Of a DNA stretch of 64,000 nucleotides, positions 20,561 to 31,690 are shown in pieces. The stretch lies in the NCBI GenBank assembly GCA_003586115.2, contig QVOM02000073.1:45245469-45309468 (forward strand), in the 5' to 3' direction. A model generated the notes under the pieces. The model saw nothing but the letters and a program-made list of their open reading frames with translations. It was not told the DNA's origin and searched no databases. This DNA comes from Salvator merianae. Taxonomy: Eukaryota; Chordata; Lepidosauria; Squamata; Teiidae. Positions within the stretch are counted from its first letter, which is position 1. Each line of letters starts with the position of its first letter. The translations under genes were made by a program, and so were the position numbers.

Positions 20561-21435
20561 CCAGCTCTTGACTGTTAAAAGAACAAAAAAATTATATGAA
20601 TTTTGGATTCCCTGAGTTCTGCCCTTCAAAACATAATGTTGGTTAAAAAAAATTACCAACATTCAGATTATTTCGATAAGAAGCAGCCTAAAAAAGCATT
20701 GTTTCTACCAGAGCCTAAATTTAGTGGTAAATAAGAGATATAAACCCAGACTATTAGCTCCTGAATGGATGTAACTCATAACCTTTGATAAGAAATGTTG
20801 CTGAATCATAGGGCCTTCAGACAGTACAGATAATCAGGAGAAAAGCAAACTTGGCAAAGTTTCTGAATGAGTAACTTAGTCCAGAGACTAAGACACTTTT
20901 CACACTGACTCTTAGCATGATATAGGAAAATGTCTAGGGCCTTCTTTCCACATACTGGCGTGAGATGAGGGAGATCTCTCTTCCTCCTCCTTCTGTGCAC
21001 GATGGAGCATAGATCAGACTAGGGAGCCCAAAATGGTGCCCTCATCAGGTTTACTGGTAGATCTAAATGTCAAGATTTACCAGTGTACTAGGGGTGGTAT
21101 TCTGGATCATGGAGGCATGTGGGTGGCACACCTCCGTGGTACAGTATGCCACAGCAGACCCATTTCAGTGGTGCAACTAGGTGGGCCACCAAAATGGTTC
21201 TTCTAGAAGTTCCAAAGACCTTTGGAGAATTTAGAGGCGCCCTACACCAGCCCCAAAGCTACCACAAGCTTCACAATCAGCACGAGGGCTGGTGTGGAAC
21301 AGGTTGTCCCAGTGCAAACAGCCTTGTTCTGCACCAGAAGCAACCTGTCCGAGCTTGGGATGGATTGCATATTCCAGTACTGGGCGGCCCACTCTGTCTC
21401 AGGATAGCCCAGGTAACTGCAAAAATGGGGTAAAG
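20561..21435. other. Intergenic, no recognised feature
   Basis: Nothing recognised. Positions 21060-21430 may be a degraded family-5 DNA element, because it contains a similar GCC/TGG-rich stretch. Confidence 0.45.
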
Positions 21436-21640
21436 GCCCAGCTACACCTAAGTTTTAATCCATATTCGATCCTTCTCCAGACTGAGAGAACACATCAGCA
21501 AAGGGGCAAATAGTTTTTCTTTCACGTTATCTGATGAAAAAAAGCACTATTTTGTGTTAGATAACGAGGAAGGAAAACTGCTTGTCACTTTGTTGATGTG
21601 CTCTCTTAACTTGAAATTTCTAGATGTAGATAGAACGGAG
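21436..21640. mobile_element. Palindromic MITE, family 3
   Basis: GAGAGAACACATCAGCAAAG on the left pairs with CTTTGTTGATGTGCTCTC on the right, and TTATCTGATGAAAAAAAGCA with a GTTAGATAAC stretch. Confidence 0.7.
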
Positions 21641-22059
21641 GCACCCTAAGGGGAAAGCCACAAACAAGATGTTTTCCTCCGCGTTTTTCTCATCCTCAAA
21701 GTGTTTCTCAGCAACTCCTTCCCATATCAAAGGAGAAGGGGAAAAGAGCTGCCCAGTGCACACATATCAGCTGTTTCCTTCTTACATCCCTCACTGATTT
21801 TTCTGAAAAATACAGAATAAAAGAGGGCTGAAGAATGAGGAGCAGCATTGGTGTCACTTTTCTCCCCCCCGGCTGGTAAGCAGAGGACAGATCCCCCAGA
21901 GGAAATCTGCACAGGTGAAGAAAAGCAGTGCTGAGTGCTGGGTCTACTCAGGAGTATGGTGGGGCCTCCATGGGGCCTCTCTTATGCGCCATGGGTGGGG
22001 ATTCTTGGTACTCTTTTGTGGCATGGTATGTCTCAGATTGGAAGTGTTTGCTATCAAGT

Positions 22060-22465
22060 GGCCATTTTGCACTTTCCACTGTAGATTGTTTGATTCTGAA
22101 CATTCCAGTCCCCACAGTGTGGTGGCCATCCATACTGCGAGGGCTGGAACATCCTGGAAATGGGCTTCCAGTATGCACAGAGCAATTACTGGCCACCCTG
22201 CCATGACAGTAGCCGGGAAACGTTTGGCTGCTGCCATGGTGACTGGGGATGTGGTGTGTGACCTCGCATCCACAGCCATGCCGGACAGCGTTCGCACCTG
22301 GAAGTAGGTCCAGCTGCTCCCAGTACAGCTATGGAACACAAAATTGTAGTAATCAAAAGCAACTGTAGCCACTCCTGAATGCTTGGGCCTCTATGAAATG
22401 CGGATGCACTTCACTAGTGAGCATGCAGATGCTTACTAGTGAGAAGTGCAAACAGACTCTGGAAT
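22060..22465. mobile_element. Non-autonomous DNA transposon, family 5
   Basis: This is one of several segments sharing TTGCACTTT...TGGAACA...GGCCATCCATACTGCGAGG...CTGGCCACCCTGCCATGACA and ending in CTAGTGAGAAGTGCAAACAG. Relatives are at 24183-24560, 30137-30590 and 31365-31690. The frames inside it (for example 21915-22307) are chance. Confidence 0.6.
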
Positions 22466-22479
22466 TCTTTGTCCAAAAT

Positions 22480-22900
22480 AACATTTGTTTGGTTGTTTAA
22501 AACATTCCTAAGTCACTTCCTATAAAAATCCTGAAGCAGTGTTCAAAAGCAACACCGAAAAATAGGGTAAAAACACTTAAAATGGTAGAAACAATTAGAA
22601 ACATATTTAAAGAACAGCTGGGTTAGAGGGGAAAACAACCATTCTCACAAGGGATGCCTAGATGAAGGGAAATATTTCTAGCAGGCAACTAAAAGCTGTA
22701 ATTGTAGGCATTTCATGAATAGCAGAGGGGAGGACATTCTATCAGGCAGGTGCCATCACAAACAAGGCCTGACTGTGGACCATCATGAAATGGCATTCTG
22801 CATTTGCAGAACACATAGCAGGGCCTCTTTGGGTGAACTCAAGGGTATTTCAGGTTTCTAATGGGAAAGGCATTCTTAAAGTATCTTGGTCCCAAATTGT
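22480..22900 (-). mobile_element. L2-type LINE fragment
   Basis: TTTAAAACATTCCTAAGTCACTTCC with a following lysine-rich AT tract, then a stretch resembling the LINE region also seen at 17340-17480 (AGGCATTCTAT..GGCCTGACTGTGG..CATGAAATGGCATTC). Confidence 0.5.
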
Positions 22901-23049
22901 TTAGGGCTTTTGGCTGTGTCCACGTCTCATCCACATTGTGGACTAGTCTACCAAAAGGCCGTGGCTTCAAAAGAATGCTTCATCAACATGGGATCAGGCG
23001 TTGGGGTGGCTTACAGTGTGAAAATGGTGCTTTAAAGGGGACTGCCAAA

Positions 23050-23408
23050 TCACTAGAACTAGCACAGCACGGGACTTTGCTGCCACCCTTAGAAGTAAAC
23101 GGGGTGGAACTGAATAGGAGGGCCTTCTTGTTCAACTTCACCCAGATATAGCTCCCCTTCCAAGGTGCATCAGGCACCTTCACTGTATACATTTAGATGC
23201 CTGGTGAAAATGCACCTCTCTACCCAAGCCTTAAGTTAAATTGAGCAGTCTGTTCTTCTCTCCATGTGCTGTAATATGAAATTAAATTAAATTTCTGGTT
23301 TTAATCTGTTTTAGCTTTAAGTTCTCGTATAATGACTTTTAATTTGTTGTAACCCACCCTGAGATCTTGTGGAGTAAGGTGGGGTATAAATGTAAATAAA
23401 TAAAATAA
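23050..23408 (+). mobile_element. L2-type LINE 3' end
   Basis: GAAAATGCACCTCTCTACCCA, then TTGTTGTAACCCACCCTGAG, then GGTGGGGTATAAATGTAAAT with an (AAAT)n tail. This is the standard L2-type 3' end in plus orientation. Confidence 0.75.
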
Positions 23409-23520
23409 TTTCTACTTGAAAGATCGATTGTAGAGATTTTTCAGAAGTTAAAATCTTGCGTTATGGTCATTCTCTGTCTTCGGGACAACATAACAAAATT
23501 GCACTAGAAAGAAGATGGGA

Positions 23521-23720
23521 GGGGCTGTAGCTCAGTGATAGAGCAAGCTGCCTGTAGAGCAGAGGTTTGCCGGTTCAGTCCCCAGTCTCTTCCCAGAAAT
23601 AGGCAATGGCAAACCCCTTCCGTATCTCTACCAAGAAAACTGCATGAAGGTGCCCACGCAGTCAGCCAGGAGTCGGCCATGACTCAGTGCTACAGAACAA
23701 CAAGAGGGAAAATAGCAAGT
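23521..23720 (+). repeat. tRNA-derived SINE
   Basis: The head GGGGCTGTAGCTCAGTGATA (A box) and GCCGGTTCAGTCCCC (B box) is a recognisable tRNA-like pol III promoter. The body has AGGCAATGGCAAACCCCTTCC and CAGGAGTCGGCCATGACTC, a conserved reptile SINE core. It is not a functional tRNA because the acceptor stem does not close. Confidence 0.8.
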
Positions 23721-24182
23721 GATATTAGTGTTGCCCACAACACCCAAACCTCTGAAAATGGAAAAAAGTAAACTCCCCATCTCTGTCTCCGTGGAATTAT
23801 TTATAAGTTGCAAGTTCAGCCTACTTGGTGACTGGGCTAAATAACTGCCTGCGTAATTTTTATGAGGTTCTTTGGAGTGCCTACAGCTAGGAATTCTCTC
23901 TGGATCAGTGCTATTTAATTACAGAAGCTTGACTATTAGAGCACCAATGCTAGGCCAGATTCTGGCTTCAATAGCCCCCCGTTTAATAGCTGGTGCGTCA
24001 TAGGTAATTTTACTAGTAAGGAAAAGATATAGTGCTCCAGCTAGATTCATACCTACTTAGTATGGGCTTTGGACTTAGTAAATATAAATGCCCATTTATA
24101 ATTAATAACCTCTTGATTTTATTTCACAATGAATCCTAAGTGTTTCTCTAAACAGGAAATTTCAACCCTTAATGAGGCTGTG

Positions 24183-24560
24183 GGCCTGTTCACACTTTAC
24201 AGCCTAGAATAGTATACCACTACCATTCCAGGCAGGGACAGACTCAGTGGCCCAGCAGCCATCCGCACTTCAAGGGCTAGAACAGCCTTGTACCAGGCCA
24301 CCGACCCTCAAAGTAAGGATGCCTGGCCCAACTGCCATGACAGAGGCTGCAGCTGTTGCCAAGATGATTGGGGCACAGCATGTGATTGTGCAGCCTCATC
24401 CACGCTGCCTCCCACTCACAGCGTTTGAACACAGAAAAGGGTAGGAACTCCACTGACTGGGAGCCATCCAGCTTTTTGTTGTCCACAGGCTGAAGCCGCT
24501 GTAGACACTCCTGGACACTGCAGTGGTGGGGCCAGTGGTGCTGAAACTCAAAGTTCCTGC
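24183..24560. mobile_element. Non-autonomous DNA transposon, family 5
   Basis: GGGCCTGTTCACACTTTACA start, GCAGCCATCCGCACTTCAAGG and ACTGCCATGACAGAGGC internal blocks shared with the other family-5 members. Confidence 0.55.
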
Positions 24561-24679
24561 TAGGGTCCAGAATCTTCTTTCTCATGCTCCAGTTTTCACC
24601 TACTTTCTGCAAGCTTTCAGCCTTTGCCTGTGTGATTATTGGCATGTCTCATTTGAGGGGTTTTCAGATCTAGAATCTA

Positions 24680-25140
24680 CTTTCTTTCTGTTTCCCCTGG
24701 CTCATCAGCATCTTCATCAGTCCTCTGAATACATACAATGAGGGTGCCTGGCGCATCTCAGAGGGCAACTTGTTCCATAGCCTAGGGACTATCACCAAAA
24801 TTGCCTTCCTGCATGTTCCCACGCCCTTAATGGCTGAAGGGGGTAGCACTGCCAAGAGGGTCTCACTGGCAAATCTTAGCACTCAGACAGGTATATAGGA
24901 GGAGGCATTCCCATATAGCCATTTAGGGCCTTATAAATTAGTGTTAATATCTTGAACTGGGCTCTTCCACCAAGCATTTATAAGCTGCCCTTCACCTGAA
25001 GGTTCCCAGGGTGGGGCACAACACCAGAAAGATAAAATGTATAGAATAACTTAAAACATATTTAAAATACGTTGTAGAGCAAGAGGCTCAGCCTGGAAAG
25101 GAAGGGAACTTGCTGATACCTCATGTCCCAGAGGATTCTG
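24680..25140 (-). mobile_element. L2-type LINE 3' fragment
   Basis: Minus-strand LINE 3' coding remains (plus-strand blocks CTCAGAGGGCAACTTGTTCC, GCCATTTAGGGCCTTATAAA and AATATCTTGAACTGGGC) match the same blocks at 44580-44650. The tail lies at 24965-25075. Confidence 0.65.
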
Positions 25141-26349
25141 ACATCCATATTTGGTGATGGACTGTAAATGCTTGAGTAGTTCTAATTAACTCTAATTAGA
25201 CTAGGGCTGCGGCCCGACTTTGTAAATTTAATCTGTATCAGAAGAGTACAAGGACTGAATTCGTCTTCTGATTGTTCCCACAGTTACAGTTTAACACAGA
25301 CTCAATTCGTACTTGCTCGTTCTCACACTGATATTTCCCGTGCTTGGCACGGAGAAACAGTACCTTTTCTGCCTCCACCCCTCATCAAATTCTTCTCCCT
25401 GTGCAGTCAGTGATTGGCTGCAGTCCCAATGTTCAAATCTTGACGCCACAGGGGTGGGAAAGTCAAGCTTCGCTCTCCGTAGGTCCCCGCTGCTGCCTCA
25501 GAACATGGATTCACTTGGCAGCATTATTAGTCATTCACCATTTGCTCCTTCTCCCCCCTACAGCCTCTGTCTACACAAGCAGAACTTTAAAACCATGTGT
25601 ACCACACAATTAAGCTTTTTAAAGGGCTGATGGCGATTTCTGCTCCCTTGCAAGTGAACTTTTACGCAATTGCACAATTTAAAAGTTGCGCAAAAGCAGG
25701 GAGACGTCCGTGACGAAGGGGATATGTGGGGAGGGAACATGGAGGGCTCTGTTATCTTGGTAGTGCAGTTCATCGCCAGCAAATGGACTCTGCCTCATCT
25801 CCCCCCGAGACATCCACAGCGGCATGTGTCCCCGCTATGTAGCTGTGTGCTGCTGACAGCAAAACTCATCTTGAGTGGGTTCTTTGTTGGAGCAAGAGGA
25901 CTGCAACCCCAAACAGGCGCAGTTTATTTTTTGGTTTAAAGAGCAGACAGAGTGGAGGAAGCCTTTAATTTCTTCCTGGCAGTGTCGAATGGGGGATAAA
26001 GAAAGAGAAAGGACCGCAGCTTAGCGAAGTAAAAAGGAGGATGGTTTCTTTTCTCTTAGCAGCGATGGAAGCGGGGATAATGGAGGCCACTGGCGTAGCG
26101 AGGGTGGGGCAGGGGGGCGGAGCGCCCCGGGCGGCGCGTTTTCCGGGGCGTCCGGCCCATTAAGCCAAGGCCCCGCCCACCGGCGCCCTCGCTCGCCGCC
26201 CTGGGCGGCCACACTTGTCGCCCCGGCCCGTCCGGCGACAGAAGTGCTCGTCGCTTTGTCGCCCCGGCCTGTGGCAGCCTGCGGCGGCCGAGCTCATCGC
26301 CCGGCCTGCCGGCGTGCGTGTGGGCAGAGCCAGTGAGCGCGCATGCATG

Positions 26350-26960
26350 CAGGCAGGGCCATCGAGGCCGCCGCCGGGTGGGCCAGGGCGAGGAGCGCGG
26401 CCGCCGTCGGGCGGGTCGGGGCGAGGCGAGGCGCAAGGCCCCCACTGGGCAGGCCAGTTGCGAGGAGCGCGGCCGCCGCCGGGCGGGCCGGGGCGAGGAG
26501 CGAGGCCGCCGCCGGGCGGGCCGGGGCGAGGAGCGCGGTCGCCGCCGGGCGGGCCGGGGCGGGGAGCGTGGCCACTGCCGGGTGGCTCGCGGCGAGCAGC
26601 GAGGCCGCCGCCGGGCGGGTCGGAGAGCGCGATCCCCGCCGGGCGGGCCGGGGCGACGAGCGAGGGCGCCGCTGGGCGGGCCGGGGCGAGGATCGAAGCC
26701 GCCGCCGGGCGGGTTGCGGCGAGGAGCGCGATCCCCGCCGGGCGGGCCGGGACGAGGAGTGAGGCTCCCGCCGGGCGGGTCGGGGCGAGGAGCGAGGCCG
26801 CCGCCGGGCGCGCCGGGGCGAGGAGCGAGGCCGCCGCCGGGCGGGGCGGGGCGGGGCGAGGAGCGTGGCTGCCGCCGGGCGGGCCAGGGCGAGGAGCGAG
26901 GCCGCCGCCGGGCGGGCCGGGGCAACAAGCGAGGCCGCCGCTGGCCGGGGCGACGAGCGG
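26350..26960. repeat. CpG-rich minisatellite, ~33-51-bp units
   Basis: Variant tandem units of the type CCGCCGCCGGGCGGG plus CCGGGGCGAGGAGCG. G-runs on the plus strand could form G-quadruplexes. Copy number is likely polymorphic and assembly here may be collapsed. Confidence 0.9.
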
Positions 26961-26967
26961 GGCATGC

Positions 26968-27066
26968 GCGCTCGCTGGCCCCGCCCACACGCATGCGCAG
27001 TCGCTGGCCCCCACATGCATGCGCAGTCGCTGGCCCCCGCCCACACGCATGCGCAGTCGCTGGCAC
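26968..27066. repeat. Short tandem repeat with NRF1-like CATGCGCA cores
   Basis: Three to four units of about 28-30 bp carry ACGCATGCGCAG followed by TCGCTGGCCCC. The core resembles the palindromic NRF1 site (GCGCATGCGC). Confidence 0.75.
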
Positions 27067-27332
27067 CGCCCCTAGCCCCGGGCGTCAAAACGGCGAGTAG
27101 CCCCGGGTGTCAAAGTGGCTCGCTACGCCACTGATGGAGGCAGAGGAAACTACTCCACTTCCTGCCTACCCACAAAGTCTGTCATTGGATGGCACAAAAT
27201 GGGAATCCCTCCCTCTGCACGCCCCCCAAAAAGTACGGTCCCTCCCAAATAGTCTCCTTCCCCGTTCCCACATCGCAAAGTAAAGCGGGCTCGCGATCTG
27301 GAACGGCTTGAAAACTCATTAAATCCGAATAC

Positions 27333-27566
27333 AGGCTAGATACAGGCTAGATATTAGGAAAAACTTCCTGACCGTAAGGGCAATCAGTCACTGGAACAGG
27401 TTGCCACAGGAGGTGGTGGGCTCTCCTTCGCTGGAGGTCTTCATGGAGAGGCTGGACAGTTATCTGTCTGGGATGCTTTAGTGAATCCTGCATTGAGCAG
27501 GGGGTTGGACTCGATGACCCTAGAGGTCCCTTCCAACTCTATGATTCTATGATTCTATGATTCTAT
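27333..27566 (+). mobile_element. CR1 LINE 3' end
   Basis: GGAAAAACTTCCTGACCGTA, GGTTGCCACAGGAGGTGGTG and GGACTCGATGACCCTAGAGG, then a tail of ATTCTATG repeats, is the classic sauropsid CR1 3' end. It is flanked by a GAATAC target duplication (27327-27332 and 27567-27572) and inserted into the family-4 element. Confidence 0.95.
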
Positions 27567-27859
27567 GAATACAAAGTAGTCCGGATTTTGCCAATTTAGT
27601 CCAGAAAAACTACGGAAGGGCAAGATTATGTCAGGCCAGCGGGAACTGAAGACAGCCTGTAAACTGATTAAATGCCATGTCGGAACGTGGCCTAGGTGCA
27701 AGGTTTTTTGTCAAATTCAGCTGGATTTCTCAAACTTCCCAGAGTGACTGGCAACAGATCTTTTAAGTTTTCAGCTGAGTGAAATTCTAATCTTTCAAGT
27801 TATATTATTTTACTCAGGTGAGCAAAACAGATTCCAGATTATTCAGGCATCTTATATTG

Positions 27860-28115
27860 TTTGAAAAGCAATAAGAACATAAGAGGAGTCCGTCTGGATA
27901 AGACCACAACCCAACTAATCCAGCATTTAATCTCACACAATGTCCCACCAATTACTTCTGGGCATTCTCAAGCAGAAGGCAAAGGTAAAACCCTCTACCT
28001 GCTCTTGAATCCCCGGCAATGGTCTTTAGAGGAATCCTGCCTGTCTCTCCAACCTGGAGGCAGTATTCTAGGCATTAATTCTAACAGCCATTGATACACT
28101 TGGCCTCCATGAATT
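27860..28115 (+). repeat. Interspersed repeat (reptile 'AAGAACATAAGA' type)
   Basis: The start AAGAACATAAGAGGAGTCC, then CTGGATAAGACC, then CTAATCCAGCATTTAATCTCACACAATG is a repeat start I recognise as common in reptile genomes. The exact class (SINE or LINE-derived) is uncertain. Confidence 0.55.
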
Positions 28116-28120
28116 TGGCC

Positions 28121-28300
28121 CTTTCTGCACTTGGACTTATTCCTGATTATATCTCAGAATAGGGACCTGCCATCTGCATGCTAGTGCAGACTATGGTAGG
28201 CCCTGAGCAAGACCTTTCATAATTTGCACTAGCATGTGGATAGCAGGTCCCTATTCTGAGATATAATCCAAAATAAGGCCAAGTGCAGAAAGGGCCTTTG
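28121..28300. mobile_element. Palindromic MITE, family 1
   Basis: GGCCCTTTCTGCACTTGGACTT on the left pairs with AAGTGCAGAAAGGGCC on the right. The inner blocks GCATGCTAGTGCAGACTATG and TTTGCACTAGCATGTGGATA also pair. Confidence 0.85.
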
Positions 28301-28304
28301 TCTG

Positions 28305-29690
28305 ACCCACAATGACACTTGTCAACTTATTTTCTATTCCCCTCCTAATTACCCCTAACATTGAATTTGCTTTTTTCACTGCTGCTGCGCACTGGGTCAA
28401 CACCTTCACTGAGCTGTCCACCAGAACTCCAAGAACCCTTTCCTGGTTTGTCACAGAAACTTCAGTCCCCGTGAGTTTATAGGTGCAACTGGGGTTCTTT
28501 GTCCCGACGTGCTTCACTTTGCACTTACTAAGTTTGAAGCACATTTGCCACTCTCCTATCTTGGGCAGACGAATGGCTGAAAACTTGGTCTCAATCCCAT
28601 TCTTTCTCTAGCAGCAGAGGAAAAACAGGTCAATGTTAACAGTCCAAAGACAGAAACCAAAAGTCACTAGCACAGGTTCAAGGATAATCCAGGGTCGGAG
28701 TCACAGGTCAGAAAGAAGATCAGGAGCCATAAACATGAGCAAGAAGTCAGGAGGAATGGACTGTTGCCAGTAACAGCTCTCCTGTGGAGCTGCTGTTGCT
28801 TATATCTCCAGATTGTCTCCCAGATGTGAACTGGGGTGGGGCTTGATATTTTGGCATTTGTTCTACAGCTATTCTGCTCTGTGTAACACAGTTTTCTCAC
28901 ATCTGTGTTCTGCAAAAGAGGGTCTCTCCCAGTCTGTTTCACACAGTACTGAAGTGCTTGTTTGTGCTTGGACGTCTACCAAGCCTGCCTCTGTGTTATT
29001 TTTGTCCAACTCCAATGCAGCTGCAGAATCAGCCTCTGACCAGTCAGAATCTGAATCGGGACCAGATTGCAAAGGGAACAGCATGACAGCCACTTCATTG
29101 CCCACTCACTCAATGGCAAAAGGTCCCTCTGGAGCTCTTCACACTGAAGCTCTTCACAATCTCTTTCAGTTTTTACTACCTTGAATGATTTAGTATCAAC
29201 AGCAGCCCCTGCTATCTCACTGCTTACCCCTACTTCTAGATCAGAATTTATTTTACTACCTTGAATGATTTAGTATCAACAGCAGCCCTTGCTGTCTCAT
29301 TGCTTACCCCTACTTCTAGATCAGAATTTATGAATAAATTAAACAGCACAGATCCCAATACTGAACCTTGGGAGACCTCACTTTTTATTTCCCTCCACTC
29401 TGAGAATTGTCCATTTATTATTACTCTCTCTTTCCTTTAGCCGGTTACCAATCTAGGACAGGATCTTTCCTCTTTTTCCTTGTTTGATAAGCTTATTCAA
29501 GAGTCTTTGATGAGGAACTTTGTTAAAAGCTTTCTGAGAGTCCAAATAGACAATGTCAACTGGATTGCCTTTATCCATGTGCTTATTGGGAAAAAGTAGA
29601 TGCTTGTGAGTAGTTAGAAAGTTTTCCTCAAGGGACAGGTCTACACCTGACACCATGGGTGGCTCTGCAAACCTTTTTTTTAAAAAAAAA
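28305..29690 (-). pseudogene. CR1-type LINE reverse-transcriptase remains, interrupted
   Basis: The minus strand encodes two pieces of a CR1 RT. The first, at about 29640-29460, is NPVDIVYLDSQKAFNKVPHQ. The second, at about 28545-28320, is SKCKVKHVGTKNPSCTYKLT, VLGVLVDSSVKV and QCAAAVKKANSMLG. The middle (about 28560-29165) is foreign sequence I do not recognise. Stops and the insertion show the element is dead. Confidence 0.85.
29171..29330. repeat. 80-bp direct tandem duplication within the CR1 fragment
   Basis: Two adjacent 80-bp units (29171-29250 and 29251-29330), each starting TTTTACTACCTTGAATGATT, differ at three positions. Confidence 0.95.
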
Positions 29691-30136
29691 AAATCAAGCA
29701 AGTAATTAATATAATATAAATAGTAATACATACATTAAAAACAAAAAAGATATACAAACACCATCTATATGTGAAACTTCTGAAGCATGTCTGAAACACC
29801 CACCACTGGGGGAGGTGAGGATGTGAAATAATGACACTCTCAGAGCAAGCATCTCGCTGCCCCTTCATTAGACATCCTTGCATGCCACCATGGATACCCA
29901 GCAGCACCTGACTAGTACACCATGAGGACCCATTGCTGAGGTCTACAGGTAGAGTGGGATAGGGTGTCATTTTGAAGCTCTATCCCACTCTTTCACTTGT
30001 GGACAAAGTGTTCTAGGAGAAGGCAGGGGCTCTCTATCTTGCACCAGGGTGCAAAAGGGAGGTCTCCAGACCCCTTCCCAGGCCAGGATATCACATTTAT
30101 TCATATTTGACATTTCATTAGTTTTTCCTGTGACAT
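29691..30136. other. Intergenic, no recognised feature
   Basis: A-rich stretch at 29690-29755, then unrecognised sequence. Confidence 0.5.
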
Positions 30137-30590
30137 TAGGGCCCTGTTCTCACTTTCTACCATAGAACAGGTTAATTATCCTGTTCTAAAGTAGAACAGA
30201 CTTTGCAGTGTGGTAAACATCTGCACTGCGAAGCCTTAGAACAGACCCTCAGCAGAATACCACCATACGCAGTGCAAACGCTGGTGTCCTGCTGGTGTCC
30301 TGTGCCATGACAGCAGCCAGGAAATTTCCAGCTGCTGCCATGGCAACAGGCAATGCCACGCAATGGCACAGTCATAGATACAGTCATGCCACTTTGCCTT
30401 CACACCCAGAAGTGGGTGCGAATGCAATGTACTGGGAGCACTCCAGCTGTTCCTGGTACAGTTGTGTAGTATGATTTTGTGTTTCACAGCTGGTAGAAAT
30501 CAGGAACAGCTGTATTCTGCTTCTGATTGCCACGGACTTCATAAAATGTGGAAGCACTTGACTAGGGTCAAGTTCGAGAAGGCCCTAGGA
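30137..30590. mobile_element. Non-autonomous DNA transposon, family 5
   Basis: GGGCCCTGTTCTCACTTTCT start, paired CTGTTCTA blocks, and CATCTGCACTGCGAAGCC and TGTGCCATGACAGCAGCCAG internal blocks shared with the family. Confidence 0.55.
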
Positions 30591-31126
30591 CTATAATGCC
30601 TTGCAGCTAAGATAAAGGTTTGGGATAGAGGATTGTCAGCAATTTTTAAACCTCCCTGCAGTGCACAGGATTAAATTTACACAGTGTGGCTAGTGACATC
30701 TTCCAGTCCACAACATTACACCACAGCCTAGATCAATAGTGCTAATAAGGAAAATGTGTAAAATAGCAGTTAATACAGTAACTGTTAAAACCAGTGGTTT
30801 CAACACTGATTAATCCAGATATGAATGCAGAAACAGTATAGAATTTCTTTTAATTATTTTAATGTAGTTAAAACATTTCTATATTGTCCAACATCCAAAA
30901 AAAAAAACATGAAAGAAAGGTGAACTCAACTGCAGGAGATTACATGGACAAATCCATAAAGTATTCTTGACAATAAAGAGGTGCCTTGCCATTATTTTCT
31001 TCTGGAATGACCAGCCTAGCCCACAGCACTTGGTACCTTCACATAGCCTTCCATTCCTATGTTGCATTTAAATTCAAGGTACTGGGCCCAAAATTAATTA
31101 TTTAAATAAATAAATATACAACTACA

Positions 31127-31166
31127 AGTGTGTGTGTGTGTGTGTGTATGTGTGTGTGTGTGTGTA
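31127..31166. repeat. (GT)n microsatellite
   Basis: Interrupted GT run of about 20 units. Confidence 0.95.
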
Positions 31167-31364
31167 TTTTACAAGTGTTAAAACAAGACTTCCAATTAGG
31201 CACAACATGCTACAATCTTACTTTGGCACTCTTTGGGAGTTAAAAGTGTTGGAAATACTGCAATATGGGGAAACATTGTATTCTATAGACAGCAGAGAAT
31301 TGTGCAAAACTCCACAATACAGTTTGGATGATCAAATTCAATTTGTACACAAATGTCAACAAAG

Positions 31365-31690
31365 CACCTGTTTACACTTTCCGTGCTGGAACAGACCCCG
31401 CGGCATGGGGGCCATCCGCACTGTGAGGCCTGTTCCAGCCCCAAACTGGGCTTCCAGCACTCACAGCACAAATGCTGGTCCTCCTGCCATGACAGCATTC
31501 AAACACTGTTTACTGGGAGCAATCCAGCTGCTTCTGGTACAGCTGTGGATAACATTTTAGCTGTTCACAGCCAGTAGAGTTCAGGAGCATCTGCAGACAC
31601 TCCCGAATGCTAGGGCCTCTGCAGAATGCAGATGTACTGTGCTAGTGAGAGTCTGGATGTTCACTAGCACTAAAGTGCAAACAAGCCCCA
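31365..31690. mobile_element. Non-autonomous DNA transposon, family 5
   Basis: It starts CCTGTTTACACTTTCCGTGC and ends CACTAAAGTGCAAACAAGCCC (inverted TTTGCACTTT ends). The interior GGCCATCCGCACTGTGAGG and CTCCTGCCATGACAGCA match the family. Confidence 0.65.

Larger units (their letters stand above)
26088..27133. mobile_element. hAT-type non-autonomous element filled with a CpG-rich minisatellite
   Basis: The termini CACTGGCGTAGCGAG (left) and CTCGCTACGCCACTG (right) are inverted repeats with one mismatch. They are flanked by a perfect 8-bp duplication ATGGAGGC (26080-26087 and 27134-27141), the signature of hAT transposition. The interior is extremely CpG-rich and mostly tandem repeat. No transposase is present. 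Long frames stay open in most of the six frames because the repeat unit is a multiple of three, and these are not genes. Confidence 0.85.
25205..27691 (-). mobile_element. Family-4 DNA transposon, copy 2, with two nested insertions
   Basis: This is the same element as 19040-20560 in the opposite orientation, flanked by a perfect CTAG duplication (25201-25204 and 27692-27695). Two later insertions sit inside it: a GC-rich hAT-type element (26088-27133) and a CR1 3' end (27333-27566). Without them the element is about 1.2 kb, the same size as the copy at 51918-53136. Confidence 0.85.

Noticed and set aside
21915..22372. Overlapping frames of 130-142 codons on both strands
   Set aside because: They lie in a family-5 DNA element shared with other non-coding copies in the window.
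23521..23590. tRNA gene candidate
   Set aside because: It has A and B boxes but no closing acceptor stem, and is followed by a SINE body. It is a SINE head.
26056..27134. Several long open frames (up to 336 codons) on both strands
   Set aside because: They overlap in most of the six frames and consist of Arg/Pro/Gly/Ala repeats. The cause is a GC-rich minisatellite with units divisible by three, lacking stop codons.
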